Shown here: in pieces, positions 35,251 to 42,706 of the stretch
Layout of the letters: the number at the start of each line of letters is the position of its first letter
Numbering within the stretch: position 1 is the stretch's first letter
NCBI GenBank assembly: GCA_943371535.1
Contig: CALRVE020000018.1
Span: forward strand, 1 to 64,000
Source of the DNA: UBA1930 sp943371535
GTDB lineage: Bacteria; Bacteroidota; Bacteroidia; Chitinophagales; Chitinophagaceae
DNA: 64,000 bases
Reading direction: 5' to 3'
Position numbers and translations under genes: made by a program
Notes under the pieces: model-generated
The model's database searches: none
What the model was told of the DNA's origin: nothing
What the model saw: only the letters and a program-made list of their open reading frames with translations

Positions 35251-36537
35251 ATGTCAAAAGAAATTGGAAAAAAAGTTGTAGCCGTAATTTTAGGAGGTGG
35301 TGCTGGTACACGTTTATCTCCATTAACTTCTTCACGTAGTAAACCTGCGGTTCCTATTGCTGGTAAATATCGTTTGGTAGATATTCCTATTAGTAACTGT
35401 ATTAATAGCAATATCAATCGCATGTTTGTATTAACACAATTCAATAGTGCATCGTTAAATAAACATATCAAAAATACCTATCACTTTAGTGCATTTAGCA
35501 ATGGTTTTGTAGATATTTTAGCAGCCGAACAAACACCTGATAATCCAGGTTGGTTTCAAGGTACTGCCGATGCGGTTCGTCAAAGTTTACGCCATATTGG
35601 AAATTTAGATTTCGATTATGTTTTAATACTCAGTGGCGATCAATTATATCAAATGGATTTTGCCGAAATGTTGGCAGAACATCAATCCAAAAATGCCGAT
35701 TTAACTATTGCCACAATTCCTGTTGATGCAGCCGATGCTCCAGAATTTGGTATCATGAAAACCAATGAAGAGAACTTAATTACTTCTTTTATTGAAAAAC
35801 CAAAATCAGATGTTTTAGGAGATTGGGTAAGTGATACTGGTGAACAAATGCAACGAGTTGGTAAAAACTATTTGGCATCAATGGGTATTTACATTTTCAA
35901 TAGAAAAGTATTATTCGATTTTTTGCAAAATGTACATCCAGATGCTACCGATTTTGGTAAAGAAATTATTCCAGACTCTATTGCAAATTATACTGTAACT
36001 AGTTATCAGTACGAAGGGTATTGGACAGATATAGGAAACATTGCCTCTTTCTTTGAAGCCAACTTAGCATTAACCGAAGAAATTCCACCTTTTAATTTAT
36101 TCGATAATACTAAAACTGTTTATACACGTCCTCGTATGCTGCCACCTGCAAAAATTAGTGGAACAACTTTAGAAAGAACAGTTATTGCCGAAGGTTGTAT
36201 TATTCATGCAAGTAGAATTGAGAATAGTGTAGTAGGTATTAGAGCAAGAATTGGGCATGGAACTACTATCAATAGTGCATACATCATGGGTAACGACTAT
36301 TATGAAACCATTGATGAAATGGCAGAAAACTTAACCAAGGGAATACCCAAAATTGGTATTGGTGAACGCTGTTATATTAAAGATGCTATTATTGATAAGA
36401 ATTGTAGAATAGGAAATGATGTAAGAATCAATGGGGGAAAACATTTACAAAGCTCAGATAACTTACTATATACCGTTAAAGATGGTATAGTAGTAGTAAA
36501 AAAAGGAGCAGTTTTACCTGACGGTTACGTAATTTAA
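35251..36537 (+). CDS. glgC: Glucose-1-phosphate adenylyltransferase
   Basis: A 428-residue enzyme that makes ADP-glucose from ATP and glucose 1-phosphate, the entry step to bacterial glycogen. The N-terminal nucleotidyltransferase domain has VILGGGAGTRLSPLT, SKPAVPIAGKYRLVDIP, the GTADAVRQSL stretch and YVLILSGDQLY. A left-handed beta-helix (from about residue 300) has the usual hexapeptide pattern. The frame runs back to TTG 35239, but ATG 35251 is preferred. glgA and glgB are not nearby; a GH13 amylase and an MFS sugar carrier follow on the same strand. Confidence 0.95.
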   Translation: MSKEIGKKVVAVILGGGAGTRLSPLTSSRSKPAVPIAGKYRLVDIPISNCINSNINRMFVLTQFNSASLNKHIKNTYHFSAFSNGFVDILAAEQTPDNPGWFQGTADAVRQSLRHIGNLDFDYVLILSGDQLYQMDFAEMLAEHQSKNADLTIATIPVDAADAPEFGIMKTNEENLITSFIEKPKSDVLGDWVSDTGEQMQRVGKNYLASMGIYIFNRKVLFDFLQNVHPDATDFGKEIIPDSIANYTVTSYQYEGYWTDIGNIASFFEANLALTEEIPPFNLFDNTKTVYTRPRMLPPAKISGTTLERTVIAEGCIIHASRIENSVVGIRARIGHGTTINSAYIMGNDYYETIDEMAENLTKGIPKIGIGERCYIKDAIIDKNCRIGNDVRINGGKHLQSSDNLLYTVKDGIVVVKKGAVLPDGYVI

Positions 36538-36552
36538 TTTTTAAATAAATTG

Positions 36553-36579
36553 AACATCCACTTTGTTGGATGTTTTTTT
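36553..36579 (+). terminator. Rho-independent terminator of glgC
   Basis: AACATCCA and TGGATGTT form an 8-bp stem with a 6-base loop, followed by a T7 run, 15 bases after the stop codon. It separates glgC from the transporter gene. Confidence 0.85.
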
Positions 36580-36637
36580 ATTGTATTTTAGCATTGTGTA
36601 ATAATTACACATTTATAAATCTAACGAAAAATTGCTT

Positions 36638-38209
36638 ATGGCTGTATCTGCAAATGTTGGTAGTGCACACACATCTGCCACACCTCAAAAAAAGCTTAGT
36701 TTCTGGGAAATCTGGAATATGAGTTTTGGTTTTTTTGGAATTCAATTTGGATTTGAATTACAAAACTCTAATGTTAGTAGAATTTTTGAAACCCTTGGTG
36801 CCAATAAAGATGAAATTCCAATTTTATGGATTGCAGCACCCTTGACAGGATTAATTGTTCAGCCCATTATTGGTTATTTAAGTGATAGAACTTGGCATCC
36901 TTATTGGGGTAGAAGAAGACCTTTTTTCTTTATAGGAGCTATCTTAGCAACACTAGCATTATTTGTAATGCCTAATTCTCCAAGTTTATGGATTGCAGGT
37001 GGAATGTTATGGGTTTTAGATGCTTCTATCAACATTTCAATGGAACCATTCAGGGCTTTTGTAGGCGATAAATTACCACCTAAACAACGTACAACAGGTT
37101 TTGCTATGCAAAGTTTTTTTATTGGCGTTGGTAGTGTAATTGCAGCTTTATTACCTTGGGTTTTTACCAATTGGTTTAGCGTAAGTAATACTGCTGAAAG
37201 TGGTCAAATTCCTGATTCGGTAAAATGGAGTTTTTATTTAGGTGGAATTGCTTATTTGATATCAGTGTTTTATACAGTGTTTACTACAAAAGAATTTCCT
37301 CCGGAAGATTTAGAAGCATTTAAAAAAGAAAATAAAGAAGCTAGTTTTTGGGATGGTGTAAAAGAAACATTTGGTGGCATTTTTAAAATGCCCAAAACCA
37401 TGGCACAATTAGCTTTAGTGCAATTTTTTACTTGGTTTGCTTTGTTTGCTATGTGGATTTACAGTACCAATGCAGTTACTAGCATGAAGTACAATATGAA
37501 AGTAGATAAAGCTATTGTACAAACTATGGAAAAAGATATTCAATCGGTTTTGTCGCAACCCACTGTAGATGTAAAAAAGAAAAAACAATTAAAATCATTA
37601 CAAGCCGATATTAATGAAATTAATGAATATCGAGCTAATCAAAATCCTGTAACAATATCTATCAACTTGGCAAATCATTATGCAGATAGTACTAATTCGG
37701 TATTGAATACAACGCAAAAAACTGAATTAGAAAGAGTAAAGCAACAATACAATGATGGTGCCGATTGGTTAAGTGTTTGTTCCTCTATCCGTAATGGAAT
37801 GGCTGCAGTTTTTGCTTTTATTATTCCATGGATTGCTTTTAAAACCAATAGAAGAATGACGCACCTCATTTGTTTGGTTATTGGTGGTGTAGGTTTAATG
37901 AGCATCAGTTGGATAACCAACCCAACTTATATAGCAGTATCTATGGCAATGGTAGGTATTGCTTGGGCAAGTATTTTAAGTATGCCTTATGCCATTTTAT
38001 CGGGTTGCTTACCTGCCAATAAAATGGGTTATTACATGGGTGTTTTTAATTTCTTTATTGTTATTCCTCAAATTGTTGCAGCTACCATTCTTGGATTTTT
38101 TACCATGAAATTATTTAATGCCAATACATTGAATACCATTGTTCTTGGTGGTGCAAGTATGATTGTGGCTGGTATTTTTACGCTTTGGGTGAAAGACGAT
38201 GACAATTAA
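36638..38209 (+). CDS. MFS sugar transporter (SLC45/maltose-type)
   Basis: A 523-residue MFS protein with about 12 helices. The loop after helix 2 (IIGYLSDRTWHPYWGRRRPFFFIG) is typical of glycoside/cation symporters and SLC45-like disaccharide carriers. SFWEIWNMSFGFFGIQFGFELQNSNVSRIFETLG opens the chain. A central cytoplasmic insert of about 100 residues (about 300-380) is predicted to be helical and charged. The start is ATG 36638, two codons inside the longest frame. It precedes the GH13 amylase by 40 bp, so together they look like a maltodextrin or sucrose utilisation unit. The exact sugar is inferred. Confidence 0.85.
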   Translation: MAVSANVGSAHTSATPQKKLSFWEIWNMSFGFFGIQFGFELQNSNVSRIFETLGANKDEIPILWIAAPLTGLIVQPIIGYLSDRTWHPYWGRRRPFFFIGAILATLALFVMPNSPSLWIAGGMLWVLDASINISMEPFRAFVGDKLPPKQRTTGFAMQSFFIGVGSVIAALLPWVFTNWFSVSNTAESGQIPDSVKWSFYLGGIAYLISVFYTVFTTKEFPPEDLEAFKKENKEASFWDGVKETFGGIFKMPKTMAQLALVQFFTWFALFAMWIYSTNAVTSMKYNMKVDKAIVQTMEKDIQSVLSQPTVDVKKKKQLKSLQADINEINEYRANQNPVTISINLANHYADSTNSVLNTTQKTELERVKQQYNDGADWLSVCSSIRNGMAAVFAFIIPWIAFKTNRRMTHLICLVIGGVGLMSISWITNPTYIAVSMAMVGIAWASILSMPYAILSGCLPANKMGYYMGVFNFFIVIPQIVAATILGFFTMKLFNANTLNTIVLGGASMIVAGIFTLWVKDDDN

Positions 38210-38249
38210 TAATTAACAATTAACAATTTTTAGTTTGTAAAAATATAAT

Positions 38250-40106
38250 ATGAAAAAGACAATCATCATTTTAATTGCTTTATTCACCATTCAGCAAAAT
38301 TTATATGCACAGTATGCTGAAGTTTTTCCAACCAATTGGTGGGTGGGCATGAAGTGGAATAAAGTGCAACTTTTGGTAAAAGGTGAATACAATGACTTTA
38401 ATAAAGAACAAGTAAAAATTACTTATCCAGGTGTGAAGTTGGATAAAATTCATCGCCTAGAAAATGGAAAATATTTTGCCCTTGACGTAACTGTGTTGCC
38501 AACTGCTAAACCCGGAAATGTAGCCATTGAATTCATTAGCAATGGTAAAGCACATGCAGTACAATGGGAACTAAAATCCAGAAGAAAAGGCAATGGAACT
38601 GCATTTGCACAAGGCGTTCACCAAAAAGATTTAGTGTATTTAATTATGCCTGATCGTTTTAGCAATGGCGATAAAACCAATGATAAAGTAGAAGGTTTAA
38701 AAGACCAAAGTTTAAACAGAGATTCTGTATATCATAGGCATGGTGGCGATTTTCAAGGCATCATCAATCATTTGGATTATTTAAAAGATATGGGAGTAAC
38801 AGCTTTATGGATGACTCCTGTAATTGAAAACGATATGCCTAATAGAACAGAACATGGCTATGCATTTACCAATCACTATTCTATTGAAAAAAGGTTGGGT
38901 GGAGCAACTATGTACAAAAAATTAGCTGATGAGTTGCATAAACGAAATATGAAATTAATTCAAGATGCTGTCTATAATCATGTGGGTATTTGGCACAACA
39001 CATTTGTCGATCAACCAACCAAAGATTGGTATCATCAATGGCCAAGTTTTACACAAACGAGTTATAAAGATCAGCCATTGTTTGATAATTATGGTTCAAA
39101 AAAAGATTATGTACGAACTGCCGATGGGTGGTTTACAAAAGAAATGCCCGATTTAAATCAAAGCAATCCTTATGTGGCAAAGTTTCTAATTCAACATGCT
39201 CTTTGGAGTGTAGAGGAATTTGCAGTAGATGGTTGGAGAATTGACACTTACATCTACAACGATTTAGCATTTATGAATCAGTGTAATGATGCATTGATTA
39301 AAGAATATCCTAAGATGACCATGTTTGGCGAAACTTGGGTACATGGAGTTCCTGCTCAAGCTTACTTTGCAAAGAACAATGTAAATACATCTTTTAAAAG
39401 TAATCTGATGGGGGTAACTGATTTTCAAACCCTATTTTATGGCATTTTCCCAGCCGTGAAAGATAAGTTTGGTTGGACGGATGGTGTAAATAAATTGTAC
39501 ACTACATTAAGCTTTGACTACTTGTATAAAGATGCTTCTTTGAATTGTAATTTCTTAGACAATCACGATTTAACTCGTATAGCAACTGAATTTGGAGGAG
39601 ATATTGGTAAACTTAAAATGGGTATGGCTTGGTTATTAACTACCAGAGGAATTCCTCAAATTTATTATGGTACCGAAGTAATGATGAAAGGCGATAAAGG
39701 CATTAACGATGGTTGGGTTCGTTTAGATTTTCCAGGTGGTTGGGAAGGCGATACAAAAAATGCATTCACAGGAAACGGATTAACCAATGATGAAAAAGAA
39801 TTTCAGATTTATACAAAAAAAATAGCCAATTTTAGAAAAAAATCATCGGCAATTGGCAACGGAAAATTGATGCAATTTGTTCCTGAAGATGGAGTATATG
39901 TTTATTTTAGGTACGATGATAAGCAAACTGTAATGTGCATTATGAATACCAATGAGAGTGAAAAAGAAGTTACTATAGAGAGATTTAGCGAAAGAATAAC
40001 AGGATTTAAAAATGGTAAAGATGTAGTAAGTGGCGATGTACATTCTATACAAAAATCAGTAAAAGTGCCTGCAAAGCAATTGATGATTTTAGAACTTAGT
40101 AAATAG
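38250..40106 (+). CDS. GH13 alpha-amylase-family glycosidase, cyclomaltodextrinase-like
   Basis: A 618-residue exported enzyme (signal peptide ending LYAQ). An N-terminal beta-sandwich (about 20-110) resembles the cyclomaltodextrinase N domain. The catalytic barrel shows IMPDRFSNGD, VTALWMTPV, LIQDAVYNHVG, the nucleophile region VDGWRIDTYIY, the acid/base FGETW, and NFLDNHDLTRI with the transition-state Asp. A C-terminal beta domain follows. It likely cleaves maltodextrins, cyclodextrins or pullulan in the periplasm, with the neighbouring carrier importing products. No T9SS or lipoprotein signal is present. Confidence 0.9.
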   Translation: MKKTIIILIALFTIQQNLYAQYAEVFPTNWWVGMKWNKVQLLVKGEYNDFNKEQVKITYPGVKLDKIHRLENGKYFALDVTVLPTAKPGNVAIEFISNGKAHAVQWELKSRRKGNGTAFAQGVHQKDLVYLIMPDRFSNGDKTNDKVEGLKDQSLNRDSVYHRHGGDFQGIINHLDYLKDMGVTALWMTPVIENDMPNRTEHGYAFTNHYSIEKRLGGATMYKKLADELHKRNMKLIQDAVYNHVGIWHNTFVDQPTKDWYHQWPSFTQTSYKDQPLFDNYGSKKDYVRTADGWFTKEMPDLNQSNPYVAKFLIQHALWSVEEFAVDGWRIDTYIYNDLAFMNQCNDALIKEYPKMTMFGETWVHGVPAQAYFAKNNVNTSFKSNLMGVTDFQTLFYGIFPAVKDKFGWTDGVNKLYTTLSFDYLYKDASLNCNFLDNHDLTRIATEFGGDIGKLKMGMAWLLTTRGIPQIYYGTEVMMKGDKGINDGWVRLDFPGGWEGDTKNAFTGNGLTNDEKEFQIYTKKIANFRKKSSAIGNGKLMQFVPEDGVYVYFRYDDKQTVMCIMNTNESEKEVTIERFSERITGFKNGKDVVSGDVHSIQKSVKVPAKQLMILELSK

Positions 40107-40132
40107 TTTTTCTCTTCAACCCTAAACCAACG

Positions 40133-40159
40133 GTGCAACAATTATTTGTTGCACTTTTT
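40133..40159 (+). terminator. Rho-independent terminator of the amylase gene
   Basis: GTGCAACA and TGTTGCAC form an 8-bp stem with a 6-base loop, followed by a T5 run, 27 bases after the stop codon. Confidence 0.85.
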
Positions 40160-40190
40160 GTTTAAGAAAGTTAAGTATGTAACTCCATTG

Positions 40191-40198
40191 TACATTTG
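40191..40198 (+). promoter_or_regulatory. -7 promoter box TACATTTG before the YggS gene
   Basis: A match to TAnnTTTG ending 7 bases before the ATG at 40206. It supports that start over longer upstream readings of the frame and predicts a very short or absent leader. Confidence 0.5.
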
Positions 40199-40205
40199 CA
40201 TTTCT

Positions 40206-40859
40206 ATGGCAGTAAATACAATAGCATATCAAAAAATTATTGGCGAATTATCCAATAAAGCAACATTAATAGCTGTAAGTAAAATAAAACCAGCATCCGA
40301 TATTCTTGAAATGTACCAACTGGGGCAACGAGATTTTGGTGAAAACTATGTACAAGAATTGGTAGATAAATACAATCAACTACCTAAAGATATTCGTTGG
40401 CATTTTATAGGCCATTTACAAAGCAATAAGGTTAAATATATAGCTCCATTTGTGCATTTAATTCATGGTGTAGATAGTTTGAAATTATTGCAAGAAATTA
40501 ATAAGCAAGCATTGAAAAATAATCGTGTCATTCAGTGTTTACTACAAGTTCATATAGCAAAAGAAGAAACAAAATTTGGATTTGAAAAAAAAGAACTTTT
40601 ACAAATCAATTGGGCTGAAATAGCTGAATTGAAAGGAGTAGAGGTTATTGGCTTAATGGGTATGGCAAGTTTTAGTGACAATGTTCAATTGGTAAGAAGT
40701 GAATTTAAAAACTTGAAGTCTACTTTTAATGAGCTACAAGTATTACGACCTTCATTATCAATCTTATCAATGGGCATGAGTGGAGATTATTTAATGGCTA
40801 TTGAAGAAGGCAGTAATATGGTAAGAATTGGAAGCTTATTATTTGGAAGTAGGGTTTAG
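40206..40859 (+). CDS. yggS: YggS/PLPBP-family pyridoxal phosphate homeostasis protein
   Basis: A 217-residue single-domain (beta/alpha)8 fold III PLP protein. Lys26 in IAVSKIKPA holds PLP. RDFGENYVQEL, WHFIGHLQSNKVKYI, FVHLIHGVDS, GLMGMAS and LSMGMSGDYLMAIEEGSNMVRIGS complete the family pattern. It buffers free PLP rather than catalysing a reaction. The frame can be read 20 codons further upstream, but ATG 40206 lies just after a promoter box and starts at the usual N-terminus. pdxJ, of the B6 pathway, is about 9 kb away. Confidence 0.94.
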   Translation: MAVNTIAYQKIIGELSNKATLIAVSKIKPASDILEMYQLGQRDFGENYVQELVDKYNQLPKDIRWHFIGHLQSNKVKYIAPFVHLIHGVDSLKLLQEINKQALKNNRVIQCLLQVHIAKEETKFGFEKKELLQINWAEIAELKGVEVIGLMGMASFSDNVQLVRSEFKNLKSTFNELQVLRPSLSILSMGMSGDYLMAIEEGSNMVRIGSLLFGSRV

Positions 40860-40876
40860 CTTTTAAAGCTAAACCC
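40852..40876. terminator. Perfect palindrome across the yggS stop codon, between convergent genes
   Basis: GGGTTTAGCTTT and AAAGCTAAACCC are 12-bp perfect arms with one base between, so the real loop would be about 5 bases. It includes the yggS stop codon and ends 25 bases before the 3' end of gltD, which points towards it. No T run follows on either strand; it may still stop or protect both transcripts. Confidence 0.5.
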
Positions 40877-40901
40877 CTGAAATATTGATGAACACTGCAT
40901 T

Positions 40902-42410
40902 TTAAGCAAGTGTATGTTGCAATATAGAGTAGTCTTTAGATTCTAATAAAGAACTCCCCATTAAAAACTCATCTACTTTTCTTGCACATTCTCGGCCTTC
41001 GCTAATTGCCCAAACAACTAGGCTTTGTCCTCTACGCATATCGCCAGCAGTAAATACTTTGGCAATATTGGTTTTGTAGGCTTTTTCTGTTGCTTTAACA
41101 TTACCACGTTCGTCTAACTCAACCCCTAAATCGTTAATAAAACCAACATGTTGTGGATGTACAAAGCCCATAGCTAATAAAGCCAATTCACAAGGAATTT
41201 CTCTTTCACTTCCTTCAATTTCAACAAACTGAGCTGGTCGGCCTTCTGAAGTAATTTTCCACTCTAGGTCAACTATTTTTAATGCTTTAAGCTTTCCGTC
41301 AGCATCGCCAATAAATTCTTTGGTAGCAATAGCCCAATGGCGTTGTACACCTTCTTCATGCGATGTAGTGGTTTTTAATACCATTGGAAAACTAGGCCAA
41401 GGCATGTGTGGCGTTCTACTTTCTGGTGGTTTTGGTAACAACTCAAATTGTGTTACCGATGTAGCACCTTGTCTGTTCGATGTTCCAACACAATCACTAC
41501 CAGTATCGCCACCACCAATTACCACCACATTTTTACCAGTTGCTTTTACAATTTCGTTTAAAATGTTACTTTCTATAGCTGCATTGGCTAATGGATTTTG
41601 ACCAGCTACTACTTTATTGTTTTGCTTTAAAAAGTCCATTGCAAAATGAACACCATTTAATTCTCTGCCAGGAATATGTAAGTTTCTTGGCGTAGTACTA
41701 CCACCAGCTAAAACAATAGCATTAAACTCTCTTAATAAATCACTGATACTAATGTTTACACCCACATTGGCATGGCATTTAAAAATTACACCTTCTTCTT
41801 TCATTACATCTACTCTTCTTGCAACTACCCATTTTTCTAGTTTAAAATCTGGAATGCCATAACGCAATAAACCTCCTGGTTCTTCATCTCTTTCAAAAAT
41901 TGTTACTGCATGACCAGCATAATTTAATTGTGCAGCAGCTGCTAATCCTGCTGGTCCACTACCAATTACTGCCACTTTTTTACCTGTTCTTAAGTTGGTT
42001 TTTTTGGCTTTTACAAAACCTTTATCAAAAGCAATTTCAATAATATGTTTTTCAATTTCTTCAATAGCCACTGGTGGTTGATTAATGCCTAACACACATG
42101 CACTTTCGCATGGTGCAGGACAAATACGACCTGTAAACTCTGGAAAATTATTGGTAGAAGTTAAAATTTCGTATGCTTCTTTCCAATTGCCATCGTACAC
42201 TGCATCATTAAATTCTGGGATGACGTTACCCAATGGACAGCCACTGTGGCAAAAGGGTACACCACAGTTCATGCAACGTGCAGCCTGCCGATTTAACTTT
42301 TCTTCGGCATACGGTTTTATGTATTCTTTATAATCTTGAATACGTTCGGCTACTGCTCTTTTTTCTGGTGCTTCTCTGTTGAATTCTAAAAATCCGGTTG
42401 GTTTGCCCAT
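40902..42410 (-). CDS. gltD: Glutamate synthase small subunit
   Basis: A 502-residue FAD/NAD(P)-binding beta subunit of glutamate synthase. The N-terminal domain holds 4Fe-4S cysteines (CMNCGVPFC at 46-54 and Cys58, then CPAPCESACVLG near 97). The FAD-binding GSGPAGLAAA is near 150, and a second nucleotide site VVVIGGGDTGSDC follows. A C-terminal FTAGDMRRGQSLVVWAISEGR closes the FAD fold. It passes electrons from NADPH to GltB. It follows gltB on the same strand behind a 275-bp spacer packed with palindromes. Confidence 0.96.
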   Translation of the reverse strand: MGKPTGFLEFNREAPEKRAVAERIQDYKEYIKPYAEEKLNRQAARCMNCGVPFCHSGCPLGNVIPEFNDAVYDGNWKEAYEILTSTNNFPEFTGRICPAPCESACVLGINQPPVAIEEIEKHIIEIAFDKGFVKAKKTNLRTGKKVAVIGSGPAGLAAAAQLNYAGHAVTIFERDEEPGGLLRYGIPDFKLEKWVVARRVDVMKEEGVIFKCHANVGVNISISDLLREFNAIVLAGGSTTPRNLHIPGRELNGVHFAMDFLKQNNKVVAGQNPLANAAIESNILNEIVKATGKNVVVIGGGDTGSDCVGTSNRQGATSVTQFELLPKPPESRTPHMPWPSFPMVLKTTTSHEEGVQRHWAIATKEFIGDADGKLKALKIVDLEWKITSEGRPAQFVEIEGSEREIPCELALLAMGFVHPQHVGFINDLGVELDERGNVKATEKAYKTNIAKVFTAGDMRRGQSLVVWAISEGRECARKVDEFLMGSSLLESKDYSILQHTLA

Positions 42411-42646
42411 ATATTTTTAGTTAAAAATTTTGTTATCCGAAGTCTCCAGACTTCGGAGTATTTATGCTCTTTCGAGTCTGCGACTCGTTTTAATTTTATG
42501 TTTTTCAAAGCCAGTGGCTTTGATTTTTTTTATGATACCAACTTCAGTTTTTCAATTGAACTCTGTCGGCGTCGCACTCTTCAACGTTTTGTTCTTTGTT
42601 GAACAGAAATGTTGAAGAGATTCTTTAAACCGCCGTCAAGGTTTTG
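42411..42646. repeat. Cluster of palindromes in the gltB-gltD spacer
   Basis: At least five inverted repeats are packed together. CCGAAGTCT/AGACTTCGG (42437-42456) and CGAGTC/GACTCG (42473-42487) come first. CAAAGCC/GGCTTTG (42506-42522) is followed by a T8 run. CTCTTCAAC (42577-42585) pairs with GTTGAAGAG (42611-42619), and CCGTCAA-GGTTT (42633-42644) pairs with the region to 42659. Part of it, TCGCACTCTTCAAC, recurs at 6881-6894. The segment looks like a mosaic of extragenic repeats. It has no believable gene; frames across it are artefacts of the palindromes. Confidence 0.8.
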
Positions 42647-42706
42647 AAACCGTTGACGGGGTTGATAAACCGTTGATAGGGTTGATTAACCGTTAACCGG
42701 GTTTGC
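42647..42706. repeat. Three 20-bp tandem repeats covering the gltB stop codon
   Basis: Units start at 42647, 42667 and 42687 and share the pattern AAACCGTTGAYRGGGTTGAT; units 1 and 2 differ at two positions and unit 3 has diverged. The gltB stop codon (42686-42688) and its last codons lie inside unit 3, so the array has shaped the C-terminal end of the protein (NPVNG). Confidence 0.8.

Noticed and set aside
42506..42531. A plus-strand terminator (CAAAGCC/GGCTTTG followed by T8)
   Set aside because: Formally it looks like one, but no plus-strand gene ends before it. It is counted as part of the palindrome mosaic.
42430..42615. A 61-residue plus-strand frame in the gltB-gltD spacer
   Set aside because: It is made of palindromes and repeats, has no signal or domain and no plausible start region. 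Such frames arise from the repeats themselves.
42647..42706. A short CRISPR-like array
   Set aside because: The 20-bp units are directly adjacent with no spacers, cover a stop codon, and no cas gene is present.
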